Below, piece after piece: positions 53,791 to 64,000 of a DNA stretch of 64,000 nt (position 1 is its first letter; every line of letters starts with the position of its first letter). Made by a program: the position numbers and the translations under genes. A model generated the notes under the pieces. That model searched no databases, was not told where the DNA came from, and saw only the letters and a list, made by a program, of their open reading frames with translations. This DNA comes from Schistocephalus solidus (taxonomy: Eukaryota; Platyhelminthes; Cestoda; Diphyllobothriidea; Diphyllobothriidae), in NCBI GenBank assembly GCA_017591395.1, contig WEDG01004218.1, positions 62,001-126,000 of the forward strand. Direction: 5' to 3'.

Positions 53791-54320
53791 ATATCTAGTG
53801 TAAAGCCGCATGTATATACGCGTTTTCCGTCTACATAACCTGTTGTGGAGACGGCTTAGGTAATCCAAGCACAAATATCCTCCGGACTGTGTGTTTTGCA
53901 AGACAAACTTAGTACACAGCCGTAAACTTCATTGTCGATGTCCGGGCGCCTAGTTCTCCAATGACTTGAGAGAATTTCCAAGCTTAACTGCTAAGTGAGG
54001 CAAACACGCTATGAAGGAAATATGAAGAACAACTCTGAGAGAAATTCCCTAAAGCAAGTGAGTACCTGATGCCATCTTCTAACTATTTGAAGTGATTTGG
54101 ATGAGTGTGGTCCACAGGCAGCAAATCACACTGCAGTTTTTTCGTGCAAATAAAGGTTCCCCTATCATATAAGTAGATCGATGTTTTACTCTAAAAGATG
54201 AAAGCTAGAAACAAGTCACAATCTACCCTGTGGTTATTTTGACCAGGTATGTTACTTAGAATTTGCACGAACCTTTTGCCTGATTGGTGGTTGTCCCAAT
54301 CCCAAACGGCATATTTAGGA

Positions 54321-54375
54321 GCATACAGTGTACTGATGATCAGTATTAACCGTGAAACAGCTGTCTTTCTCTTGC
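54321..54375 (+). ncRNA. Hammerhead relic A: intact core, weakened helix II
   Basis: CTGATGA (54333-54339), GAAA (54354-54357), loop-less palindromic helix III ACAGCTGT (54357-54364), then C at 54365. Helix II would be CAG (54341-54343) with CCG (54350-54352), with one A.C mismatch. Helix I pairs poorly. Probably inactive. Confidence 0.55.
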
Positions 54376-54552
54376 ATTTTGCACCCTTGGCAACCTGCCT
54401 ATGTATTGTGTGTGGCATATATCCTATAGCACAACGTTCGTTATTGCCAGTAGCAATCTTGCGGGCGGATAGAATAAAATCGAGCAAGAACCGAACAACA
54501 CTAGTGAGGGAAACGCGCTTATTTCGCTTCTTTATATTCTTCACATCAAAAG

Positions 54553-54607
54553 GCATATGGTGTACTGATTTTCGGTATCAGCCGCGAAACACCTGTCTGC
54601 GTCCTGC
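54553..54607 (+). ncRNA. Hammerhead relic B: mutated core, intact helix II
   Basis: Core reads CTGATTT (54565-54571) instead of CTGANGA. Helix II CGG (54573-54575) with CCG (54582-54584) is perfect. GAAA at 54586-54589 is followed by ACACCTGT (one C.C mismatch in helix III) and C at 54597. Helix I GGTGTA (54559-54564) with TGCGTC (54598-54603) pairs using wobbles. The damage is complementary to relic A, which supports a common intact ancestor. Confidence 0.5.
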
Positions 54608-54710
54608 CCACTGCACCCTTATCAACTTATCTATTTATTTAAGAGAACTACATCGATCAAGGGAAGGTGTTTTCGAAAAGACAAGTCATTCTCACTGCAA
54701 AGCTGCATGA

Positions 54711-57483
54711 ATTTATAGCATCCCTCTGAGATTGGTTACTTCTGTCCAATCAGATTCAAGAAGAAAATAGAGAAGGACTGAACAAATATTTCGCAGTCAT
54801 GGATTGATCGAATATTACGAGAGCTCTGTGGTCGCAGCCTGTGCGAAACATCGTTGAGCATCGTTCATGGCCTGTAGCTTGAGAAACGTGCGTACATAAT
54901 TTTCTGTGAGCTGAATCATCGTGGGAATGTGAGGATTTCTAATGCTCGGGACAATAAATACTGCAATAGGACAACCAACCACCTCTAACTGGAAAATCGC
55001 ACAAAGGCCAACGTCAAATTTGCGACTTCTACTAAAAATAACTGAATTAGATGTCAATAATCGATGGAGATGGTTGCGTGGCGGTAAACGCTTAATAAAT
55101 AACAGTTAGTATCAACATTTATAGTTGCATCCCTTACTGATTTTTTCATGGAGTATTCGCCTTTAATCCAATTAACCGTTAACTGGAATAGGTTATCTTG
55201 TAAGTGAAAAAATAAAAATGATCTGAATCAATTTTTTTGAGCTGGTGCAAACCTATAATTACCATATACTAAATGAAACATTCGAATTGCCCTTTGTTTT
55301 GTCATCAAACACGCCCAAAAAGTACTACATTTTGGTAAAATTTTAAATATGCGCGGGAATTCAATATCTACTGGCGGCAAATAGTAATAGCACGGTGCTT
55401 AAAAGACAAATGCTGATGCAACAATTAGCATTGGTAAAATATTTAAATACGATTCGGGTAGTACCTATTGTAACCGTTCCTCAGGCATTACTCGGAATAA
55501 TGACCCAACTAAACTTTGGGCATGTTATTGTAAAAAGTTGATTTGAATCTAATGGGTTCCTAAGTCGAAAATAAAAGCTCTTAGCCCAATATCGCAAGGA
55601 CGTTTTTCGGTTTTAATACCAAAATGTGTCTCGAGTCTTTGACGTTAACGCCATTTTCTTAAGATGATTTAAGTGGACTGCTTAGATCAGAAAACATTTA
55701 TGCAATTAATTCATTACTAGCTGTAAACTTAAACAAAAAATATATGTTGGCTTGTCTTATATCCCCTCCGATTTTGCCCATAAAACCCTTGATTTATAAA
55801 TTTATATTTTATCTATTTTGCTTCTTTTTGACTTTTAAAAATTAACTTTAAACGCATGTGGACAGAATATCCTAAGAAAAGGGCAGCTAATGAACCATAA
55901 ATCTTTCTTTGTGCAGACCTATTTAACAGACATATTTTTAAAGACTCCGTTTTTGCTTACAAAAGTACATGGTATATTAATACCAGTAAAAATTACGACA
56001 GCTGTTTCGTCGGCTCTCTTCTAAAATTGTTTTCCCATATTAATTCAGGCCTGTTATTTGTAAGTTTACTTTAACTAAAAACATTTTGCACTTTTTAGTT
56101 AGCACCTTGAAGCTAATACGGCAAATAATAGCGAATCTCAAAAATTTGAGAGCAATTTTAATTTCAAAATTGTAAAATTCGAATGCAAGTTTTCAAAAAA
56201 TACTATGAGTTGAAACATTGTAGAGGCTCACCATTGTCCGCTATGTCAGATGGAGTTTATCCGATACGTAATCTAATATAACAACTTAATGAATAGCACA
56301 ACAATTGTTTGCTAAGCTACGTTGAAAGAATACGAAAATTAATGTTAGTTAAAGGGTTTTCTATCACCTAATTAAGTAATTGGTAGTGTTATATAAATAC
56401 AAATTTATTTCAAAGAACCTCTACTCATTCAGTGGGTTCAAATTATTAAAATCAGTTTGGAACCCTGTAAAATTATTTGCTGTATCAGCTTCCTTCAGAA
56501 ATTTCTTCTCATTTTTCACAACTACACAGTAGTACAAATTTCTGATTTTTTCATTCCCTCGTCAGCACCATGTCAGAAAAGAAAGCAACAGTGGAAAACG
56601 TATTATTTTATTACGATTTAACGATCACTAAAAAAGAATTATTTTAATATATATATTTATTCACGAATTAAATCATGTGTTTGGCTTACCTTAAACATTT
56701 ATATTTACATGAAGAGATAGGAGGTAACGGTTATAACTATAATTTTTGGATCTGAAATTTGACGAAGAGCAAATACTACACCTCCACAAGATATAAACTG
56801 TTTGGCATTTGGTACAATCGCGTACGCTTTCCTAGTTTCTCTGAGTGATGCTTGAAAACATCAAATTTTTTTTATCAAACTGCACAAGCACATTGAATTT
56901 CCTTTTTTTAATTTGTGTTGGTGGCGTCATGTTTTATATTTAGATATTAATAGTGCCCATTTTAATCTTCGACTAGTTGCTCCTAATTGAAGTTTTGAAA
57001 AATTACGCCAATTGTGTGTTTGGCGCTCAACTTTATAATATTTACATTTTCGTACCTGAAGAAGTAAGAACACAACCAAAGTCTATGTCAAGACACTTTT
57101 AATGCTCAAATGTGTTTTCCTCGTTTTCATTCTTACAATTTCTGCTGTTAGGCAGCTTTTTCTTTAAATGATTGACGACCGCGGGACTTTTGTAATGCTA
57201 AAGATTAATGGCACTCCACAACGGATTTACTAGCTTGTTGACGTTTAGGAGAACTTGGTCACTCATTTTTTGAATAAACTCTCTAAAACATAGTTCGTCT
57301 ATCAAAGACATTTCTCAGTTAGCTATCTCCCGGCAGGGCTCTGCTTACAAGAACGCCCTAAGGAATGCAGGTGACTTTAACATAAAGTTTTGGAAGGGTA
57401 AATATACTCGTCTTTTAGCCCTTTCATGAATCGCGGCCCAAAATCATTCCGTTTCTTTATCTTAAATGTAACGTAATTGACAA
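54711..57483. other. No gene recognised
   Basis: AT-rich. A minus-strand frame at 54815-55057 is open for 80 codons without recognised similarity. Confidence 0.4.
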
Positions 57484-57628
57484 AAATCAGGAAGACTGGA
57501 ATGACCATTTCTGACTTATTAGCCATCATCAGCAAGCCATACCCAACCACAGAGTGTGCACAATCAGAGACTTGATCCCGAGACTTGTTTATTAGAAGTC
57601 GAAAGCACTAGTCATCGAGCCACATGCT
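57484..57628 (-). mobile_element. tRNA-derived SINE with hammerhead-like tail, copy 1
   Basis: On the minus strand the head carries Pol III box A-like TGGCTCGATGAC and box B-like GGGATCAAGTC. The tail reads CTGATGA (57532-57526), TGGCT-AATA-AGTCA (five pairs, one G.U), GAAA (57511-57508), TGG-TCATT-CCA and GTC. That is the order of a hammerhead with one base missing after GAAA. It is the best-preserved copy here and lies inverted to the copy 180 bp to its right. Confidence 0.75.
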
Positions 57629-57804
57629 CGTTGTTTCAACAGTTTATATCGGGAATATTTTTGCCTATACTACTAGCCATTTTTTGGCTGCTGGAGTGGC
57701 TCACGGGAAAGTGTCCAAAGGCAGAATGGAACGAGGCATCCCATAAGCAATTTGTGCACCTATCTACCACTATGCCTATTTCCAGTCTAATTTGAAAATA
57801 CAAC

Positions 57805-57960
57805 GAGCTGGTGGCTCACTGGTCAGAGTGATGCATTTCTTATCAAGAGGTCGCTGATTCGAACCTCTGGTGAGGTAACACCTGGTGTTGAGTGTAACTA
57901 GCTGATGATGGCTAATAATTCAGAAATGGTCATTTTAGTCTCTTTGGTCTTTGTCGGAAG
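57805..57960 (+). mobile_element. tRNA-derived SINE with hammerhead-like tail, copy 2
   Basis: Box A TGGCTCACTGG (57812-57822), box B-like GATTCGAAC (57856-57864), then tail with CTGATGA (57902-57908), GAAA (57923-57926) and AGTC (57937-57940), ending TCTTTGTCGG as in the copy at 48.1 kb. Helix II has one mismatch (TGGCT/ATTCA). Opposite orientation to copy 1. Confidence 0.78.
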
Positions 57961-58435
57961 ATTATAATGCCAATACTAGCCTCTGTATGCGTAGCCATGC
58001 ATTCCCTGGAAGATTACGTAAACTGAACCAACTTTTCAGTGGTTCTTCTTCACCGCCTCCTGTTGGCTTGTCATTTACGCAATCCATCCTTCGAACTCTA
58101 ACTTGTCCAGCTAGTTGGCATTTAACATTTGTCTTTTTCGTTGCACAAGAGTTTTGAAAAGTGGCTGAGACATTTAAGAGCTTGTTTGTCATAAAGTCAG
58201 TATCCTTACTGACAGTAGCTTAGGCTCTCTTGCCTTCGTTTGATCAGGCAACTGTAATGCCAAAGGGAGAAACGAAACATTTCACGTTATCATACTCTAA
58301 TTCATTACATTATAGCTGAAGACAACATTCTTCCGTTAGAGTTCGTTAGTTGTTCCGAATTTTTGAAAGGTTGTAGACAGCAGAAAATGCCGAGTTCTCT
58401 GACGGAGTAAGACATAAGGATTGCTGTTAGACAAA

Positions 58436-58500
58436 GAAAAAATAATGTTCGGGGTATGTAATTGATGCAGAAAAATAATGTTGGGGGTATGTAATTGATT
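58436..58500. repeat. 33-bp tandem duplication
   Basis: ATAATGTT(C/G)GGGGTATG, then TAATTGAT, occurs twice 33 bp apart with one base difference; a recent local duplication. Confidence 0.85.
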
Positions 58501-58940
58501 CATACAGTATGTGTAGGGTCAAGATGCAGAAAATCCTCTCATATTAGTGCGGGAGGATAGGGGAGCTGAGCAAATGAAATGCACTTTGAGATGCATAAAT
58601 CAATCAGAATTTATGGAAAGCATGTAAGACCATGCTGAGCATAACACATGAACGAGAATTTTCTATGCGCATACTTTTATGTTCCTTGATGATGAAATTG
58701 TCGAATATGCTCTTTTACCGTGGGTTCGTACCACAACAAGGCCGGCAACATTTTCTTATTATGCAAATCAACAAGAAAAAGCGTATTAATTAAGTTAATT
58801 TGTCAGTTATCTGGTAAATTCTAGACTGTTTGCCTCATGTGGACTGCTCGGACCGTTAGCTTATCTTCTGAAAGTCTTTGGATTTCATGCATATTTACGG
58901 TGATTTACTGGCCAAGAATATGACTACCCGCATGTCTGGG

Positions 58941-58985
58941 AGTCGTAGCTCAGGTGGTCAGAAGCTTGATTGTGTTCAAACTCCG
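58941..58985 (+). mobile_element. tRNA-like SINE head, degraded
   Basis: GTCGTAGCTCAGGTGGTCAG is a good box A region, and GTTCAAACTCC resembles box B, but they are only about 28 nt apart and no cloverleaf forms. A SINE head or tRNA pseudogene rather than a tRNA gene. Confidence 0.45.
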
Positions 58986-60629
58986 TTCTTGCTGTATTGC
59001 GTATGAATCCCATTGATGACGCCTAAATTTATCAAGTGCCTCAAAGCGGGTATTTGAATTGCAAACATACTTGTTTTACTTACGCTTATTTCAAAGCTAG
59101 AAAGCGTTAGTGCAATGCGTCGACGGAAGATTGGCTGTTTTTAATTTACCGCGAGTCCCATGTCTACTAGTTCAACGAGGATTGAGTAAAAGGCGGTCTT
59201 TACTCATTATCAACAAGACTGGAAGACTTGGTTCAATACGCTTACCGACCAGGATAATTTCTTAAATTGCAGATCCATTTTATTATTTAAAGCCATTCAC
59301 TTGAACAGACTTTCGTCATTTGATCATAACAAAACATGAATACAGCGAAGCAAAGAGCATCGCTGGAAAATTATGAAATAACAATACGAAATCCGGATGA
59401 ACCGCCTCTTTTCTGGAACTTTGTACAGAATTAGTTGAATCCATCTACGTGGTCAGTTGAGCACCACCAGGCCAATAATGGAAAACAGCATAAGCGCAGT
59501 AGGTTAATATCTATCATTCTACATAACCTCTTAAATACCCTGTGTGTAGAAGACCACAAGTTTGACGTCTGTGCTAATATCTGTAACAATTTTTCTTTGT
59601 TTTATTCCTTTGCGATAGCATGCAGTTAAATGATACCATAAAAATGAACTTATTACGATACTAAATTTTCCACTTTAAACTCATTAGTTAAACTTATAGT
59701 AAGAACTAATTTTCATTACAATATAAGGTCTTAACATTTATTGCGCAGCAGTTTTGTCCCAAAGGTCTTATTTGCTTGCTTATGGTGAGTGTTTGTATCA
59801 TCGGTCAGTTCCCATTCCAAAGCTCAAAGTTTTTTCAGGTTGGTGCCAGGGAATAGCTTCTACAAAGTTAGCTAACGGTGCAAGTTGCTACGTCTCCTCA
59901 AGAGACGCATATTGAGAAAGCACTTTGTATGGTTGTTTCGAAAAGTAAACTATTCCACAAAATGAATAATACAAAGGAAAAAATAAATTGAATGCGGCAA
60001 GGGAGAAAATGGACAACTTCAGACCAGAAAAAATAAGCAGTTTCAGGACCTTGAGATGCATAAAAATTACAAGTTTTTTAGGAGAATCACCAATCGAATT
60101 CTTGCCTTTAAGTTCAAAAGCCTGCTGGCTTTACTCAAAGTCCTCAATGAAAAGTAGTTTCTTCTTTATGCGAAGCCGTGCCATTAACGGTTTATTCAAA
60201 ATAATTTGAAGCTAAGTTGGTTATACTGCAAATATTTAGGAGTATCTGTTCGTTCCTGTTTACCAACTAGCATTGGAACACACGTGTGTCCTTACATAAA
60301 ACAAATATAGGTAAATCTCACCCACTAATGAAAACATATAAAAACGTTTAAAGGTTTATAACCATATAGATAAGTTTTATCGCTTCAAAACGCATAATTA
60401 AAAAGAAATTTTACTGTGCCACCCAAGAACTAACAGCAGTAAATAAAAACCTTTACAAATAGAATTGAATGTGCAAGTAAACATTTTCTGTATAAATTAG
60501 CTCACTAAGTGCCTGTTGTTGACGTCAGCAGATATATTTTATTTTTACGAAATGGTCATATTGCGTGGAAATTATTCGTTAGATAATCATTCAATCATAA
60601 CAAAGAACTTTCTCGGTTTATGTAGTATG

Positions 60630-60681
60630 TGGACGATTAGTAGGCCAGAATGGATTATTCCAGTCTCTTTTTTCTTCGTCG
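60630..60681 (+). mobile_element. SINE tail fragment
   Basis: GGCCAGAATGGATTATTCC, then AGTCTC and a T-rich CTTCGTCG end, match the family tail with decay; the head is not recognisable. Confidence 0.5.
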
Positions 60682-63600
60682 TTAATGTAAGTAGTTGCTG
60701 TAGGCTGCTAACGGGGCTCAAGATTAAGCGCAGCTCGCCGAATATGCGTTGTAAACCTGATTGGCGAACACCGTTCTACCGAAAATAATTTCGCTACAAT
60801 TAAAACTAAAAAAACTAAGAAAACCTTAAGTCCCAAACATATATTTACTAAATGATTCACAACGTTAAACGTTCCCAGTAGAAGGTTGAGAAAAATGCGT
60901 AAGGATTTAATTTCATCAAGCCGACTAAATAATCTTTTTATTCACTTTTACTTTTTTTGGTGCGACATCGATTTTGCACAGATTTCATTGGAATTATGTT
61001 GATGCCAGTTGAAAATGAGTGAAATATGTTTTATTAAAATTAAATTTTACCAGTACTTCTTGTTTTTGCACAAAAGAAGTCTGCTTGATTAATTATACTC
61101 CACGTCTAATAGTTACGAATTATTTTTATAAGCGTGGTATATCAGTTTAAAATAGAATACTGTGGAAAATGATATAAAATATTTCAATTGTAAGCTTTTA
61201 AGATTAAGAAAACTTAAGAACAATAAAAATTCTTAGTTAATTTAGTCTCCAAATTGCTGCAAACATAAAAAACGTGAAGAGTGGTCCCAAAACTTGTTTC
61301 TTTTTTCATTCAAAAAATGCGACTCTATGGGTAAAAGCAACAGATATCTACAAGAAGCGGGATTTTACTACAATGCTAGGATATGGTGCTTTTTAATCAT
61401 CTAAGCTCGTGTATGCTCATAACACTTTATGTCAATCAAAAAAGGGCAATCTAATACACCTGAAATTTTGCAACAAATTCTTTTGCAGACTTATATCTGA
61501 ACTTTGGATCTTCATTCAATAAGCGTGAGAAACCAACGAGTACATTTCCTCAGCTCACGATTCTATTGGACATAAGCGTTAGCACTTACTGTGGGTATAT
61601 TTTTACTTTCTTTGATCTAACTTTTTGCCCAAATATTGCAGGCACATTAATTTTAATTTACTTAATTAAATTTAGGTGCAACACGCACATACGGTGTAGT
61701 TATTCTACATAAATCACACGAATGAAGTAGTCTGAAGGATGGTTTGAAAATACGTAAAACGTCTTCATTCAAAGGTAAGTGCACACCAGATGGGTTTTGA
61801 ATTACACTAGGTTGTGCTTGCTGGGATACAATTGTTGGGACTTGAAACATTGTGCAGTTCACAAACAAAGGAAATGGTGGGCCCTTCTAGCTTCCTCTAC
61901 TTCTGCGTTTTTTGTTTATTTTTCCCTTGGACTTTACGTGTATGTTTTTTTGACTCTTTGTCAATCCTTAACATTTTAAGACAGTAAAAACGTTAATGAA
62001 GTTGTCAATGATTGTATTAAAAAAAATTACAGTGCGTTTCATTAAAGGGCGGACAATGTAAATAACTGTGACAGTGTGCATTATTAATGCACTAGCCGTA
62101 GTTGAATATAAGTGCTAACAGTATGCTCACCCCTTATAAAAAGTGTACAATTATATGGTTCTCATTCAAAAAACCTTTCAAAATATTATATTCCTGCATT
62201 TAATAATGATGCTCGCGCGGCATTTATCTGACTTTATATGTGATTTATCAAGTTACAAAAATGTACTTAAGACATTCTAAGCAATCTATTATATCATATA
62301 AAAATTCCTTGAAATTTAGTCAAGAAAATTTGAATCAAGTTGAAATAACTTACAAGAAATAATGCACCAACAGCCACTCCTAGAAATTGTGCTTGCAAGA
62401 TAATACAAATTATAATTAACCTTATGTGAGATGAGGCTCCCTTTAAAGACGATAGCCACACATTTCCATATGAAAGTTTCATAATGCATGAAAAGTAATT
62501 TGCATAATAGTTGATAATATTCTGTCAAATGGTAAATTTTTGATTATGCTTTTCCGTAGTAAATGTTTGTATATACTTTTATATTATCAAAAGAATTGGA
62601 AGTTTAGCAACGTTTTTATCCTTCTTTGTTTCATCTTCACACCTTGTATATTTCACAAGTTACCATCAAAAACGATTGATATTTTACACGGGTTAATGCA
62701 TTTTAGCATTTCGTATATCACATTTTGCTACAAATTGGCATAATATCGTAATGAAAGTTTCTTACTCTAACATTTATGGTGTTATTACTTTTGGCTTGTT
62801 ACATAATTGTCTACCTACTGAAAACATTGCATGGGGTTATTTGAAATGATACATCATTTTGCCAATCACAAACACTTAAAGCCCAGAGTTTCAATGCAAC
62901 CTCACTGGCTTTTGTTATTTTGTTCGCCATTATAACTTGGATATGGATAACAAAACATATACATTTGAACTGAAAAGAAACTTTTTCTGCAAAACCGAAA
63001 GTTTCTCTGCACTCAGGCTCAAATAGACGCTCGTGCATAAAACTGTTACCTAGTTCTTTATGCTTCCGTGGATCGTAAGGAGAGGCATTTGTGGGCAAAC
63101 AATAATAGAACTATTTACAAACTCTGCGATAACAGGGATAAAAACAACAATTTAGCTGCATTAGATGCCAATGCACAACTTCGCGTGCTTTCTTAACTTT
63201 CTGAGTTTTAACCATAAATCTACTTTTCAAAGGCGCCAGATGAAGTGAGAGCTCAGGGTTTATTCAATTCCTTGCCCAAAATTTCGTCTTAACGTTTGAA
63301 ATGCTTTTAAACATTAAAAGGCAAAGATCTGTTATACAGAACCTGGTGATTACATAAAAATTCGGGGACAACAGGCGCAGGCAGTGACAAGTATAACGAA
63401 ATATTAAAGGAAATTTTATGATGCATTTCCCATTAGAGACGATTACTTGCGTGGTGTTTTAGTACCTATTTTTAAGCAGCTCAACCAAAAACAACCTCTA
63501 ATACTTCAGAATTTCAGCTTGAAATACCATTTTAACCGCTTGCAAAAACCTGACTTAAAAAAATGATAACTAAATTTGTATAAAATATTTTTTCAATTTA

Positions 63601-64000
63601 TTTTCAATACATTTTGTGCAAAATTATATCGTCTTAAAACTTTATTACTTAAGAAAATGTATTTTTTCGATTTTGTAAACCTTTTCAAATTCCAAATAAT
63701 TTAAAAACGATATGCTGTTGCATTTTTGTCTTTTTTGAGACAATCAACCAAAATAATTTAGAAAATCAAATATGAACTGAAATATAACATTTTTCTGGCA
63801 GAGTAGTGAGGTTGTTCGTCAAAACCCCCAGCTTGGTAATTTCCAGTGGTTTTAACTTTTCATTAACAGCTCATTGGTATCTCAGCTAAATGAAGCAAAG
63901 CTTAAAGTTAGAATTGATTGCCATTTTCCCGGTTTTTACGACTTCGTCCTTAAATGCTTTATAACAATCTTGCCCCTAAGTACATTTGAAATTACCGTGT
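60682..64000. other. No gene recognised
   Basis: AT-rich sequence with only short frames on both strands; no repeat or RNA gene was recognised. Confidence 0.4.

Larger units (their letters stand above)
54321..54633 (+). mobile_element. Decayed hammerhead element pair, 232-nt period
   Basis: Two roughly 80-bp segments (54321-54400 and 54553-54633) are diverged direct repeats sharing GCATA..GTGTACTGAT, a GTATYA..CCG..GAAACA stretch, CTGTC and GCACCCTT. Both are built like a hammerhead, so this looks like an old relative of the young element at 20.2 kb with a different unit. A 153-codon plus-strand ORF (54249-54710) and a 121-codon minus-strand ORF across it are probably chance. Confidence 0.6.

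Noticed and set aside
54249..54710. Plus-strand ORF of 153 codons with an internal similarity between its two halves
   Set aside because: The internal similarity is explained by the two hammerhead relics in the DNA; the protein has no recognisable features and an antisense ORF overlaps it.
58941..59015. Functional tRNA gene
   Set aside because: Box A and box B are too close, and no acceptor or anticodon stem forms.
60278..60289. ACACACGTGTGT palindrome as another loop-less helix III
   Set aside because: It is preceded by GGAA rather than GAAA, and no CTGANGA lies upstream on either strand.
1..64000. CRISPR arrays, operons or bacterial features
   Set aside because: No regularly spaced repeats are seen, and the spliced receptor gene shows that this is animal DNA.

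Overview
This is an AT-rich animal nuclear DNA window. One multi-exon gene, on the minus strand, can be supported: a group I (mGluR1/5-type) metabotropic glutamate receptor. Its introns are kilobase-sized with GT-AG borders, there are no operons, and repeats are old and varied. The receptor is divergent, and the repeats include tRNA-derived SINEs and hammerhead-ribozyme elements. I infer an invertebrate, most likely a flatworm or other lophotrochozoan; the sequence does not prove the phylum.

Layout: the receptor runs right to left. Exon 1 is at 28347-27636 (signal peptide and first lobe of the ligand-binding domain). Exons 2-4 (22045-21793, 17445-17189, 14082-13829) complete the Venus-flytrap domain. 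Exons 5 and 6 (10267-10033, 9746-9620) carry the end of that domain and the cysteine-rich domain. Exon 7 (6520-5630) carries the ninth cysteine and all seven membrane helices. The seven exons total 2729 nt (about 910 codons). Exon 7 ends at a consensus splice donor, so a further C-terminal exon probably lies outside the window or was not recognised. All splice phases agree, but two single-base homopolymer disruptions break the frame: a T7 run in exon 4 where T6 is needed, and a C4 run in exon 7 where C5 is needed. Either the assembly has indel errors or the gene is a recent pseudogene.

The most interesting non-coding find is in intron 2, on the strand opposite the receptor. A 616-bp element (20192-20807) made of 1.73 copies of a 355-nt unit is inserted in a (TA)n tract. 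Each copy holds an intact type I hammerhead ribozyme with a loop-less helix III. It fits the description of an animal retrozyme (a self-cleaving, circular-RNA-forming non-autonomous retroelement), and its two copies differ at only one position seen. A second, decayed pair of hammerheads with a 232-nt period lies at 54.3-54.6 kb. A tRNA-derived SINE family, with at least three near-complete copies plus fragments, ends in a hammerhead-like tail, reminiscent of the schistosome SmAlpha elements. A fourth hammerhead-like core is on the minus strand at 49.03-49.07 kb. The window therefore appears to hold a layered record of several hammerhead-bearing element families.

From 28.35 kb to 64 kb I recognise no gene. 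This 36-kb stretch holds SINEs, hammerhead relics, degenerate telomere-like AACCCT arrays (30.77-31.56 kb, 53.64-53.79 kb), GC-rich islands of unknown origin, and AT-rich unique sequence. The left 5.6 kb holds a diverged GC-rich repeat pair.
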